NCBI GenBank assembly: GCA_963710665.1
Contig: CAVQBC010000008.1
Location: forward strand, 992,001 to 1,056,000
Direction of reading: 5' to 3'
Length of the DNA stretch: 64,000 nt
From: CAVQBC01 sp963710665
GTDB taxonomy: Bacteria > Actinomycetota > Thermoleophilia > Solirubrobacterales > Solirubrobacteraceae
Position numbers and translations under genes: made by a program. The notes under the pieces are model-generated. The model was given only the letters and a program-made list of their open reading frames with translations, was not told the origin of the DNA and searched no databases. Each line of letters begins with the position of its first letter. The first letter of the stretch is position 1. Shown here one piece after another: positions 1 to 8,940 of this stretch.

Positions 1-336
1 GTCGGACACGCGGTCCTTGAGCATGTAGCCGACGCCCTCGGTGCCGGTCTGCAGCAGCTCGAACGCGTAGCTCGGGCGGGCGAACTGCGAGAGCACGAGG
101 ATGCCCACGCCGGGCCAGCGCTCCCGGATCTGCCGCGCGGCGCGCAGGCCCTCGTCGGTGTGGGTGGGCGGCATGCGGATGTCGACGATCGCGACGTCCG
201 GCCGCTCGGCCTCCACGAGCGCGAGCAGCTCGTCGCCGTCCGCGGCGCGGCCCACGACCTCGAACCCGGCCTCGGCGAGCAGCCGCGCGAGCCCCTCGCG
301 CAGCAGCATGGAGTCGTCGGCGAGGATCACGCGCAT
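1..336 (-). CDS. NarL/FixJ-type response regulator, N-terminal part (runs off the window)
   Basis: Receiver domain of a two-component response regulator. The visible 112 residues begin MRVILADDS, giving the acidic pair at residues 7-8. The predicted phosphoacceptor is Asp52 in VAIVDIRMP, and the switch-region lysine follows in GYMLKDRV. The DNA-binding part lies beyond base 1, so the NarL/LuxR-type output domain is inferred from the close match to the complete regulator at 53350-54039 (shared LLREG, EAGFEV and GILVLSQF). The ATG at 336 lies inside the end of the histidine kinase gene: ATGCGCGTGA holds both this start and the kinase stop, a 10-base overlap. The kinase is therefore almost certainly its cognate partner. 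Confidence 0.85.
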   Translation of the reverse strand, partial: MRVILADDSMLLREGLARLLAEAGFEVVGRAADGDELLALVEAERPDVAIVDIRMPPTHTDEGLRAARQIRERWPGVGILVLSQFARPSYAFELLQTGTEGVGYMLKDRVSD

Positions 337-2030
337 GGGATCTCCGCGTGCACGACGGTGCCCCGCCCCGGCGGGCTCTCGACGCGCAGGCGGCCGCCGA
401 GCGCGTCGACGCGGTCGGCCAGCCCCCGCAGGCCGGTGCCGCGCGCGCCGTCGGCGCCGCCGACCCCGTCGTCGGCGACCTCGATCACCGCGCGGCCGTC
501 GGCCCGCCGCACGCTGACCTGCACGGCGCCGGCCCCGGCGTGCTTCGCGACGTTGGCGAGCGCCTCGGAGACGACGTAGTAGGCGGCGGCCTCGACGCGC
601 TCGGGGAGCCGCTCGGGCAGCCCGACGTCGAGCTCGAGCGGCAGCCGCGCGCCGTAGACGAGCTCCTCGAGCGCGGCGCCGAGGCCGCGCTCGGTGAGGA
701 TCCCCGGGTGGATGCCCTGCGAGAGCTCGCGCAGCTCGCCGAGCGCGTCGGAGAGCGCCGAGCGCGCCTGGGCGAGCAGCGGCCGCACGGCGGACGGGCC
801 GGCGTCCAGCCGCGAGTCGGCGAGCCCGAGCGTCATCGCGATCGACACCAGCCGCTGCTGGGTGCCGTCGTGGAGGTCGCGCTCGATCCGCCGGCGTTCG
901 TCCTCGGCGGCCGCGACGATGCGCGCTCGCGAGGCGCGCAGCTCCTCGAGCCGGGCGCGCAGCTCGGCCTGCAGCCGCTCGTTCTCGAGCGCGAGCCCCG
1001 CCGCCGCGCCCGCGGAGCCGACGAGATCGGGCTGGTCGGCCAGCGCCGGGTCGTGGACGAGCGCCGCGATGCGCCGGCCCTCCCGCTCCACCACCGTGAC
1101 CGCGCGGTCGGGGCCGTCCGGGAGCGTCACCGGGAGCCCGCCGGCGTCGACGTAGCTCCCGCGATCGTCCAGCCAGTAGGCGACCGTCAGCGTCGGGTCG
1201 CGCAACGCCCGCGCGAGCGCCGTGCGCAGCGCCCCCGGCGCGACCTCGCCGCCGAGCTCCACCACGAGGTCGGCGACCGCGGCGCGCGCGAGTCGCAGCC
1301 GCAGCAGCCCGACGAGGAACGCGACCGGTACCGCCGCGAGCGCGAGCTGCAGGGCGACGTCCGGCCAGTCGGCGAGCGGCTCGCCGAGGGCGTCGTTGAG
1401 CACCCACGGAATGAGCAGGGCGAACGCGATCGCCCCCGTGACGAGCACCGGCGCGATCGCCAGGCGGCTGCTCGGCGACGCGCCCTGCCAGCGCCGCGCC
1501 ACGACGACGACCGTCCACGCGGCGAGCGCCGCGCCGAGCCCCTGCTGGACGTGCACGATCGCCTCGGAGGCCGCCGGCGCGTCGGCGACCTGCACCAGGT
1601 TGTCGGGGCACGGGCAGTCCGGCGTGTCGCCGTAGCCCAGCAGCAGCGACGCGAGCTGGAGGACGGTGACGTTCACGAGCGCCGTGGCCATCAGCGCCCG
1701 TTCCGCGAGCGTGTGCAGCCGGCCGTCGGGGAACGAGACGACGAGGAAGCCCACCCCGAGCAGGTACGTGGACTCGAAGAGCTGCCCGAGCGTCCACGGC
1801 AGCGCGTCCGGAGCCCACATCAACTCGTGCGCGAACCAGGCGAAGCCGGTCGCCACCATCACGCGCCCGACCGGGTTGTCCGGGCGGCGCTCCCACGCGA
1901 GCAGCCCGCTGGCCACGAACGACCAGCCGACCAGCAGCGCGACCGCGATCTCCGCGCCGCCCGGCGGGTCGTCCGGCGCCCCCGCCATGACCGCCGCCGC
2001 GCCGATGCCCGCGGCGAGCGCCGCGGGCAC
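327..2030 (-). CDS. Membrane sensor histidine kinase, HisKA_3 (NarX/DesK-like)
   Basis: Sensor kinase of about 567 residues. The N-terminal third carries several hydrophobic membrane segments and the stretch RRPDNPVGRVM, common in actinobacterial kinases of this type. A coiled region (LENERLQAELRARLEEL) leads into the HisKA_3 dimerisation domain with IERDLHDGTQQR, where the phosphorylated His is near residue 387. The HATPase_c domain follows with EALANVAKHA (N box), VADDGVGG (G1) and GTGLRGLADRV (G2). It should autophosphorylate and pass the phosphate to the regulator that overlaps its 3' end. The start is uncertain: GTG at 2030 is used because it precedes the first hydrophobic segment, and ATG at 1988 is an alternative. 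It follows a broken MMPL gene on the same strand. Confidence 0.85.
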   Translation of the reverse strand: MPAALAAGIGAAAVMAGAPDDPPGGAEIAVALLVGWSFVASGLLAWERRPDNPVGRVMVATGFAWFAHELMWAPDALPWTLGQLFESTYLLGVGFLVVSFPDGRLHTLAERALMATALVNVTVLQLASLLLGYGDTPDCPCPDNLVQVADAPAASEAIVHVQQGLGAALAAWTVVVVARRWQGASPSSRLAIAPVLVTGAIAFALLIPWVLNDALGEPLADWPDVALQLALAAVPVAFLVGLLRLRLARAAVADLVVELGGEVAPGALRTALARALRDPTLTVAYWLDDRGSYVDAGGLPVTLPDGPDRAVTVVEREGRRIAALVHDPALADQPDLVGSAGAAAGLALENERLQAELRARLEELRASRARIVAAAEDERRRIERDLHDGTQQRLVSIAMTLGLADSRLDAGPSAVRPLLAQARSALSDALGELRELSQGIHPGILTERGLGAALEELVYGARLPLELDVGLPERLPERVEAAAYYVVSEALANVAKHAGAGAVQVSVRRADGRAVIEVADDGVGGADGARGTGLRGLADRVDALGGRLRVESPPGRGTVVHAEIPCA

Positions 2031-2070
2031 CAGGGCGAGACGGGCAGGCGCGATCGTGATGGGCCAGAGC

Positions 2071-4215
2071 CTAGCGCGCGCATCGCACGCACCCCGGTCT
2101 CCAGCCGCGCGCCGTCGCGCGGGCGGCCCGGCATCCACCAGTTCCAGCGGCCGAGCAGGGCCATCGCGGCGGGCACGATCACCGAGCGCACGAGCGTCGC
2201 GTCGATCAGGACCGCGGCACCCAGCCCGAAGCCCATCTGCTGGAACATCACGAGCTGCCCGGTGGCGAAGCCGAAGAAGACCGCGACCATGATCAGCGCC
2301 GCGCCGGTGATCAGCCGCGCGGTCGTGCTCACGCCGAAGGCGACGCTCTCGACGGTGTCCCGCGTGGTCAGGTAGCGCTCGCGGATCCGGCTGAGCAGGA
2401 ACACGTGGTAGTCCATCGAGAGGCCGAAGAGGATCGTGAACAGGAACAGCGGCAGCCACGCCTCGACGGTCCCGGCCCGCTGGAAGCCCAGGAGGTCGGC
2501 GCCGACCCCGTGCTGGAAGACGAGCACGAGCAGGCCGTAGGCCGCGCCGACGCTGAGGAGGTTGGTCGCGATCGCGGTCAGCGGGATCACCACGGAGCGG
2601 AAGGCGACCACGAGGACGACGAAGCTCAGCCCGAGCACGAAGGCGAAGACGAGCGGCCGCCGCGCGTCGGCGAGCTCGGCGAAGTCGAGCTCGCGCGCCG
2701 GCTCGCCGGCGACCAGCGCCGTGGCGCCGGTGCCCGCGAAGGCGCGCGGCACGTAGCGCTCGCGCAGGTCGCGGATCGCGCGGGTGGCCCGCTTGCCCAC
2801 CACGTCGCCGTCGACCGCCACGGTGATCCGCGTCACGCCGCCGCCGCGCGCGACCTCGACGCTCGTGCGGCCGTAGTCGGGATCGCGCGCCACGCCGTCG
2901 CGCAGCCGCTCGACGGCGGCGCGCACCTCGCGGCGTCCGCTCGGCCTGCACCGCGATCTCGGCGGTCGCGATGCCCTGCGGGCCGAACGCCTTCTCGGCC
3001 GCGTCGTACGCCGCCCGGGTCTGGAAGGACTCCGGCAGCGTCGCGACGCCGGCGTTGCCGGTGTGGATCCCGGCGTACGGGACCGCCAGCGCGACGAGCA
3101 CCGCGACGCCCGCGACCAGGCTGATCGCCGGGCGGCGCAGCGAGACGGCGGCGACCCGCGACCACACGCCGCCGCCCTCGCGGCGGCCGAGCAGCGGGAC
3201 GCGCAGGCGCTCGAGGCGGTCGCCGAGGACGGCCAGCACGGCCGGCAGCAGCGTCAGCGCCGCGAGCACCGAGACGAGGACGACGGCGATCGCGCCCGCG
3301 GCGATCGAGCGGAAGATCGTCTGGGGCACGAGGAACATGCCGACCAGCGCGAGCACCACCGTCGCGCCCGAGAACAGCACCGCGCGGCTCGCCGTGGCGC
3401 CCGCGACCGCGACCGCGTCGGGGACCGACGCGGCCCGCGCGGCGCTCCTCGCGGAAGCGCGAGACCACGAACAGCGAGTAGTCGATCCCGACCGCCAGCC
3501 CCATCATCACCAGCACGTTGACGACGATGAAGTTCAGGACGAACGCCTGGCCGATGAGCGCGGCGACCGCCAGCGCCACGACGATGCCGGCGATCGCCAC
3601 CGCGATCGGCACGATCGCGGCCGCCACGCCGCCGAAGACGACGACGAGCACGACCAGCGCGAGTGAGAGGCCGAAGAACTCGCCGCGCGCGAGGTCCTCG
3701 TCGGCGGCGCGGCTGAAGTCCTCGTCGATCGATTCCTCGCCCGCGATCAGCGTGCGGAAGCCGTCCTGCCCGTTCGCCGCGACGACACGGTCGACGACCG
3801 GCTCGACGTCACCGCGTAGCTCGACGAGGAGCATCGCGCTGTGGCGGTCGCGCGACACCGGCCCGGGCCGGACCTCGCCCGCCCCCGCCGACCGCAGGCC
3901 GGCGGCCAGCGTCCGCAGCCGCCGCTCGAAGCGCGGATCCTCCGCGGTCAGCCCGGGCGAGGTCACGAGCACCGCCTCGTCGACCTCGAAGCCGCGGTCC
4001 GCGCCGTCGGACGGAAACGCGCGGTCGAGGATCCGCTGGGCCCGCACGGACTCGGGGCTCCCGGTGAAGTCGTCCTCGGTGGTCAGCGACGAGCCGAGCA
4101 AGCCGGCGATCGCCGCCGCGGAGGCGAGGACGGCGAGCGCCCAAGCCCCGATCACCAGCCACCGGCGGCGTGCGCTGGCGCGGGCCAGGCGCTCGGTGAG
4201 GGTGCGTGAGCTCAT
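2071..4215 (-). pseudogene. MMPL/RND-family membrane transporter, frameshifted at three places
   Basis: Large hydrophobic transporter of the MMPL class of RND pumps, probably exporting lipids or drugs. It starts at ATG 4215 with a good ribosome site (GGAGG). The first frame gives the N-terminal helix, a periplasmic loop and the helix block with GLAVGIDYSLFVVSRFREE. The frame is lost near 3430, resumes at GATVVLALVGMFLVP, is lost again near 2930, and resumes with GLSMDYHVFLLSRIRERY to LLGRWNWWMPG. Removing one base at each of these shifts, plus one near the 3' end, gives about 713 residues ending at TAG 2071, close to the family length. All three shifts are extra bases. Both GxxxDY motifs survive. 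The gene lies upstream of the kinase and regulator that probably control it. Confidence 0.8.
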
Positions 4216-4241
4216 CTCTGCCTCCGTTCTCGCGGGTCCTA

Positions 4242-4253
4242 TCGGACGTCCGA
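4242..4253. promoter_or_regulatory. 12-base palindrome upstream of the MMPL gene
   Basis: TCGGACGTCCGA is a perfect palindrome 27 bases before the ATG of the MMPL pump. Position and symmetry fit an operator for a dimeric repressor such as a TetR-type protein, but no such gene is adjacent. Function is inferred from symmetry only. Confidence 0.35.
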
Positions 4254-4283
4254 ACGCTCGCGGGAGCGGGCCCGCGCCACCAG

Positions 4284-4319
4284 CCGGGCAGTGGGACTCC
4301 TGGACTACCGGCTGCCCGG
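4284..4319 (-). terminator. Hairpin after the OYE-type reductase
   Basis: CCGGGCAG (4284-4291) and CTGCCCGG (4312-4319) are perfect inverted copies with a 20-base loop. They lie directly downstream of the minus-strand reductase and before the MMPL promoter. There is no T tract, so this is a candidate terminator or transcript-end structure only. Confidence 0.35.
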
Positions 4320-4327
4320 TAGCCCGC

Positions 4328-6367
4328 TCAGGCGACGGGGGCGGACGGCGCCGTCACGGCGCGGCCCGCCGCGGCCGTGGCGCCGGCCCGGGCGCCCTCG
4401 GCGACCGCGTCGAGCAGCGTCCGCGGGGACAGCGCGTCGCCGACCACGTGCAGCTCGAGCTGCGGCAGGGCCTCGAGCAGCGGCGCGCGCAGGTCGGTGA
4501 CCCCGCGCCGGTGGCCGGCGATGACGATCAGCGCGACCGCGTGGCGGTGGACGCGCTCACCGCTGTAGACGTGGCGGAGGATGACCCCGGCGGCCTCGCC
4601 GGCCAGGCACTCGAGGTTGGGGCTCAGCCGCACGCCGGCGCGGTCGAGGCGGGCGAGCACGAACGGCAGCTGGGTGGGGTCGATGCCGGCGCCGACGCTG
4701 GTGAGCGCCGAGACGATCTCGACCTGCCAGCCGCGCTCGACGAGCGCCTCGGCGACCGTCGGGGCGCTGAAGCCGGCCTCGTCGTCGACGATCATCGCCT
4801 CCCACGGGCGGTCGCGCACCGGGCGCGGGACGCCGTGCTCGAGCAGGGCGTCGGCGTCGCGGACCGGCAGCGGGCCGGACGGCACCGCCTCGGGGCGGAG
4901 CTCCGAGCCGGTGGCGAGCACCACCGCATCGGGCCGCTCGCCGAGGATCAGGTCGGGGTCGGCGTCGGTCCCCAGGCGCAGCTCGACGCCCGCGTCCGCC
5001 ACCTCCGCGCGCAGCCAGTCGAGGTACAGCGACCAGCGCCGGCGCCCGCGCCGCGCCGCCGCCAGCACCGCGCGGCCTCCCGGCTCGGCGCGGCGCTCGA
5101 ACAGCGTCACGTCGTGGCCGCGGCGGGCTGCGCCGCGCGCGGCCTCGAGCCCCGCGACGCCGCCGCCGACGACGATGATCCGGCGCGAGCGGTCGGCGGG
5201 GACGAGCGACTCGAGCTCCGGCTCGCGGATCGCCGGGTTGACCGAGCACCACAGCGGCAGCCCGCTGTAGAGGCGCCCGATGCAGCCCTCGTTGATGCTG
5301 ATGCACGGGCGTATGCGCGCGCCGCCGGCGAGGCGCCGCGGCAGGTCGGGGTCGGCGATCAACGCGCGCGTCATCGCCACGAGGTCGACCCCCGTCTCGC
5401 GCAGGCAGCGCTCCGCGGCCGGCCCGTCGAGGATCCGCCCGGCGACGAGCACCGGCACCGGCACCGCGGCGCGCATCGCGCCGGCGAGCTCGTTGTAGAC
5501 GCCCTCGGGCAGCTCGTCGGGGGCGACGGTGGCGGCCTGGCTGAGCGGCGTGGCGCCGGTGCCGCCGCTCACGCTGAGCAGGTCGATCGCGCCGCCGGCG
5601 CACAGCGCGGCGCCGATCTCGCGCAGCTCCTCCGGCGCCAGGTGGCCCGCCAGGCGCTGGTCGACGGTCATGCGGAAGCCGACGACCATGTGCTCCGAGA
5701 CGGCCCCGCGCACCGCCGCGAGCACCTCGCGCGCGAAGCGCAGCCGGTTCTCGAAGCTGCCGCCGTAGGCGTCGGTGCGCGTGTTGACGGCGGGGTCGAA
5801 GAACTGCTCGATCAGGTGGCCGCCGAACGAGGTGACCTCGCACCCGTCCCAGCCGCAGCGCTCGAGACGCTGCGCCGCCGCCGCGAAGCGCTCCACGATC
5901 GCCGGGATCTCGTCCGCCTCCAGCGCGACCGGCGTCTCGCGGTGCACCGGCTCCGGGAGGTCGGAGGCCGCGCGGAGCGGGATCCCCGACTCCTTCGAGT
6001 GCCCGCGCCGGCCCATGTGCGTCATCTGCGCGATGCACAGCGCCCCGTGTTCGTGGACGCCGTCGGCCAGCGCCCGCAGGGCCGGCTCGTTGGCCTCGTC
6101 CCACAGCGCGACCGAGCCGTAGGACGCGGCGGTGGTCGGGTCGACCGACGCCGAGCCGAACGTCATGACGAGCCCGCAGCCGCCCGCGGCCTTGCGCACG
6201 TGGTAGTCGACCTCCGACCGCGCGAGCGAACCGTCGTGACCCCAGCCGGTCGCGTGCGGGGTGGAGACGATGCGGTTGCGCAGCGGCCGGCCCCGCAGCT
6301 CGAAGGGGGAGAGCAGCAGCGGGAAGCGGGCTCGCGTCTCGCCGGGCGACATCACCGTGCCGAACAT
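4328..6367 (-). CDS. NADH:flavin oxidoreductase, Old Yellow Enzyme/FadH type, two-domain
   Basis: 679 residues with the architecture of 2,4-dienoyl-CoA reductase and related enzymes. The N-terminal TIM barrel (about 1-350, SPFELRGRPLRNRIV, then GCEVTSFGGHLIEQFFDP) binds FMN. An Fe-S segment follows near residues 355-380, and then a FAD/NAD(P) Rossmann part beginning RRIIVVGGGVAGLEAA. Such enzymes reduce activated C=C bonds of enoyl-CoA or related substrates; the substrate here is unknown. The Fe-S segment reads CISINEGCIGR and later LWCSVNP. Family members normally have a second Cys where Ile stands here, so one of the four cluster ligands seems to be missing. The start may be ATG 6367 or 6352. 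The gene stands alone and is divergent from the genes after 6535. Confidence 0.88.
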   Translation of the reverse strand: MFGTVMSPGETRARFPLLLSPFELRGRPLRNRIVSTPHATGWGHDGSLARSEVDYHVRKAAGGCGLVMTFGSASVDPTTAASYGSVALWDEANEPALRALADGVHEHGALCIAQMTHMGRRGHSKESGIPLRAASDLPEPVHRETPVALEADEIPAIVERFAAAAQRLERCGWDGCEVTSFGGHLIEQFFDPAVNTRTDAYGGSFENRLRFAREVLAAVRGAVSEHMVVGFRMTVDQRLAGHLAPEELREIGAALCAGGAIDLLSVSGGTGATPLSQAATVAPDELPEGVYNELAGAMRAAVPVPVLVAGRILDGPAAERCLRETGVDLVAMTRALIADPDLPRRLAGGARIRPCISINEGCIGRLYSGLPLWCSVNPAIREPELESLVPADRSRRIIVVGGGVAGLEAARGAARRGHDVTLFERRAEPGGRAVLAAARRGRRRWSLYLDWLRAEVADAGVELRLGTDADPDLILGERPDAVVLATGSELRPEAVPSGPLPVRDADALLEHGVPRPVRDRPWEAMIVDDEAGFSAPTVAEALVERGWQVEIVSALTSVGAGIDPTQLPFVLARLDRAGVRLSPNLECLAGEAAGVILRHVYSGERVHRHAVALIVIAGHRRGVTDLRAPLLEALPQLELHVVGDALSPRTLLDAVAEGARAGATAAAGRAVTAPSAPVA

Positions 6368-6409
6368 ACTCGCTGGCGAGCGGCGGCCGGCCCGGTCCCG
6401 CGGGCGGGC

Positions 6410-6424
6410 TGACCCGGCGGGTCA
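6410..6424. promoter_or_regulatory. Inverted repeat between divergent genes
   Basis: TGACCC-GGC-GGGTCA is a perfect 6-base inverted repeat in the 167-base gap between the reductase (minus) and the short open frame at 6535 (plus). It could be an operator serving either side. It resembles, but does not match, the TCACCC/GGGTGA element found elsewhere in the window. Confidence 0.3.
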
Positions 6425-6534
6425 GGTGGCAAACCGCACTTGCACTGGAGGGGTGGCCCGGTGTTGGAATGCCCGGCCTTGCGGGAGAGTCTCTGTCGTC
6501 GTCGCATTCCGCCCCCTTGGAGAACGGGATCACC

Positions 6535-6663
6535 ATGTTCCAGACACTGCGCCGCATCCGCCACGCCCTTTCCGACCTCGTCCCCGAGGACCGGCCCGCC
6601 TTCAAGCGCATCGACGTCTCGCCCGCCAAGCCCGACGACGGCGCGTGGCTGCGGCGCTGCTGA
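6535..6663 (+). CDS. Small hypothetical protein, 42 residues
   Basis: Short frame encoding MFQTLRRIRHALSDL and ending WLRRC. I do not recognise a family. The first part is a basic amphipathic helix and the second is proline- and charge-rich. Codon use is typical of the window, with nearly all third positions G or C, which supports real coding. The last 19 bases overlap the GTG start of the acetyltransferase, so translation may be coupled. The ribosome site is weak. Confidence 0.45.
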   Translation: MFQTLRRIRHALSDLVPEDRPAFKRIDVSPAKPDDGAWLRRC

Positions 6664-7160
6664 CCGCTCACCCGCACCTCGTCCTCCGCCCGCTCGCGCC
6701 GGGGGACGAGGCGGAGCTGCGGCGCATCCTGGAGACGCCCGAGGTCGCGATCTGGTGGGACGCCCCCGACGAGGGCTTCCCGTGGACCGACGAGCCCGAC
6801 GCGACCCGCCTGGCGATCGAGGTCGACGGCGCGGTCGGGGGCATGATCCAGTACTGGGAGGAGCCCGAGCCCAAGTATCGCCACGCGGGCATCGACCTCT
6901 TCCTCGATCCCGCCCTGCACGGCCGCGGCCTCGGCACCGAGGCGGTGCGCCGCGTGGCGCGCCACCTCGTCGAGGAGCGCGGCCACCACCGCATCACGAT
7001 CGATCCCGCGGCGGCCAACGCCGCCGCCATCCGCGCCTACGAGAAGGCGGGGTTCCGGCCGGTGGGCGTGATGCACCAGTACGAGCGCGACGCCGGCGGC
7101 GACGGCTGGCACGACGGGCTGCTCATGGAGCTGCTCGCCGACACCATCTCGTTCGGGTGA
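6645..7160 (+). CDS. GNAT-family N-acetyltransferase, AAC(6')-like
   Basis: About 171 residues of the GNAT fold. The acetyl-CoA site is in LHGRGLGTEAVRRVARHL, and the C-terminal motif ITIDPAAANAAAIRAYEKAG is typical of the aminoglycoside 6'-acetyltransferase branch and its chromosomal relatives, as are IWWDAPDEGFPW and GIDLFLDPA. It transfers acetyl from acetyl-CoA to an amine. An aminoglycoside substrate is possible but cannot be claimed from sequence. GTG at 6645 is the most upstream start that keeps the full domain, and it overlaps the preceding small frame. The ribosome site is poor, which again suggests coupled translation. Confidence 0.8.
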   Translation: MAAALLTAHPHLVLRPLAPGDEAELRRILETPEVAIWWDAPDEGFPWTDEPDATRLAIEVDGAVGGMIQYWEEPEPKYRHAGIDLFLDPALHGRGLGTEAVRRVARHLVEERGHHRITIDPAAANAAAIRAYEKAGFRPVGVMHQYERDAGGDGWHDGLLMELLADTISFG

Positions 7161-7194
7161 CGCCGGGCGGCCGCGCCGGCCGTAGGGTCGGTGC

Positions 7195-8886
7195 GTGTCG
7201 AGCGACGACGTGCTGCTGGGCCTCGGTCTGGTGCTGGTCCTCGCGGTAGGGAGCCAGCTGACGGCCCGGCTCCTGCGGCTCCCCGCCATCGTCGTGCTCC
7301 TGCCGGTGGGCTTCCTCGCCGGCGTCGCCACCGACGTGGTGCAGCCGGACGCGCTGCTGGGCGACCTCTACCAGCCGTTCGTGTCGATCGCGGTCGGGAT
7401 CATCCTCTTCGAGGCAGGGCTGCGGCTGTCGTTCGCCGGGGTGGCGCCCGAGCAGCACCCGCTGGTGATCCGCCTCGTCGTGGTCGGGGTGCTCGTGACG
7501 TGCGCGGCGGTCGCAGGCGCTGCGAGCGTGTTGTTCGGCGGCCTCGACGCGCGGGTGGCGATCCTCCTCGGGGCGATCCTCGTGGTGTCGGGTCCGACCG
7601 TGGTGCTGCCGCTGCTCGCGTTCATCCGCCCGGCGCGCCGCGTGCGGTCGCTGCTGACGTGGGAGGGCGTGCTCGTCGATCCGATCGGCGCGCTGCTCGG
7701 CGTGGTCGTCTTCCACGCCGTCAGCTCGGCCAGCACCGGGCGCTGGCACCCGGGCGAGATGCTGGCGAGCATCGGCGTCGGGCTCGCGGTCGCCGCCGTG
7801 GCGGCCGGCGTGCTGTGGGTGCTGCTGCGCGAGTCCCAGCAGCACGCGCCGCGGCAGGCGGTGCCGATCACGCTCGCGGTGGTCGCCGGCGCGCTCGTCG
7901 GCGCCGACCTCATCCGCGACGACTCGGGCTTCGTGGCCACCACCGCGCTCGGCATGGTGCTCGCCAACCAGCGGCGGATCGACATCTCGCTCATGCTCGA
8001 GTTCCAACAGACGCTCGTGCAGCTGCTGGTGGGCGTGCTGTTCGTCCTGATCGCGGCGTCGGTGTCGCCGGAAGAGGTCGAGGCGGTGCTGCCCGACGCG
8101 CTCGCCCTCGTGGCCGTGATGGTGCTCGTGATCCGGCCGCTCGCCGTCGCGCTCGCCACGTGGCGCTCCTCGCTGACGCCGCGCGAGCGCGCGTTCGTGG
8201 CCTGGATGGCGCCCCGCGGCATCGTGGCGGGGGCGACGGCGTCCGCGTTCTCCCTTCAGCTCGTGCAGAAGGGGGTGCCGGATGCCGGGCTGATCCTCCC
8301 GATCGTGTTCGTCGCGATCTTCGGGACCGTCCTCGTCTACGGGTTCACCGGCGTGCCGGTCGCCCGCCGGCTCGGCGTGGCCGGGGAGGGGGGCACCCTG
8401 GTGCTCATCGTGGGCGGCCACGCGTGGGCGCGGGCGGTCGCGGACGCGCTCCGCGCGGCGGGGGTCGGCGTCCGCCTCTGGACCGGGGACGCCGGCGAGC
8501 AGTCCGCCGCCCGGGCCGCGGGGTTCGACGCCGACCAGGGCCGGATGATGGTCGACGCCGTCAGCCGCGAGGCCGAGCTCGAGGAGGTCACCGACGCGCT
8601 GCTGCTGACCGGCAACGACGACTTCAACGCTATCGCCGCCGCCGAGCTGCGGGTCGAGCTCGGCCACGACCACGTGTACCGCCTGGCTCCGGGCTCGCGG
8701 AGGATCGACCTGCTGCCGCCCCAGAACGAGGCCGGGCTGCTGCCCAGCTACGAGGAGATGGAGCGAGGGTTCGCCGCGGGCGCGCGCATCGTCGCCACAG
8801 CCGCGGACGGGCTCTCGCTCTCGTTCGCGGGCACGGACGGCGCTACTCGGCCGTCGGGGTCCCCGCCCGCTGGGCGGACGCCTTGA
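7195..8886 (+). CDS. Cation/proton antiporter, CPA1 (NhaP-like) with C-terminal Rossmann domain
   Basis: 563 residues. About twelve hydrophobic segments fill residues 1-395, with SGPTVVLPLLAFIRP and the presumed ion-binding Asp in WEGVLVDPIGALLG, both typical of NhaP-type Na+(K+)/H+ antiporters. After residue 400 a soluble TrkA-N-like domain begins GTLVLIVGGHAWARAV, likely binding NAD(H) or a nucleotide and gating transport. The role is cytoplasmic pH and cation homeostasis at the membrane. Start is GTG 7195. It is followed by a convergent gene with a hairpin between. With the K+ channel, ClC and Kup genes also here, this window carries much ion-balance capacity. Confidence 0.88.
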   Translation: MSSDDVLLGLGLVLVLAVGSQLTARLLRLPAIVVLLPVGFLAGVATDVVQPDALLGDLYQPFVSIAVGIILFEAGLRLSFAGVAPEQHPLVIRLVVVGVLVTCAAVAGAASVLFGGLDARVAILLGAILVVSGPTVVLPLLAFIRPARRVRSLLTWEGVLVDPIGALLGVVVFHAVSSASTGRWHPGEMLASIGVGLAVAAVAAGVLWVLLRESQQHAPRQAVPITLAVVAGALVGADLIRDDSGFVATTALGMVLANQRRIDISLMLEFQQTLVQLLVGVLFVLIAASVSPEEVEAVLPDALALVAVMVLVIRPLAVALATWRSSLTPRERAFVAWMAPRGIVAGATASAFSLQLVQKGVPDAGLILPIVFVAIFGTVLVYGFTGVPVARRLGVAGEGGTLVLIVGGHAWARAVADALRAAGVGVRLWTGDAGEQSAARAAGFDADQGRMMVDAVSREAELEEVTDALLLTGNDDFNAIAAAELRVELGHDHVYRLAPGSRRIDLLPPQNEAGLLPSYEEMERGFAAGARIVATAADGLSLSFAGTDGATRPSGSPPAGRTP

Positions 8887-8900
8887 CGGGCTGCGGATCC

Positions 8901-8922
8901 CTCCGCGTCGAGGCGCGCGGAG
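8901..8922. terminator. Hairpin between convergent genes
   Basis: CTCCGCG (8901-8907) pairs with CGCGGAG (8916-8922) across an 8-base loop, within the 54-base gap between the antiporter and NADH dehydrogenase stops. It could end transcription from both sides. There is no T tract on either strand. Confidence 0.4.
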
Positions 8923-8940
8923 CACATGGTAGGCCGTCGG

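Noticed and set aside
6645..7160. Calling the GNAT gene an aminoglycoside resistance gene
   Set aside because: The family likeness is good, but substrate cannot be decided from sequence and many chromosomal relatives have other substrates.
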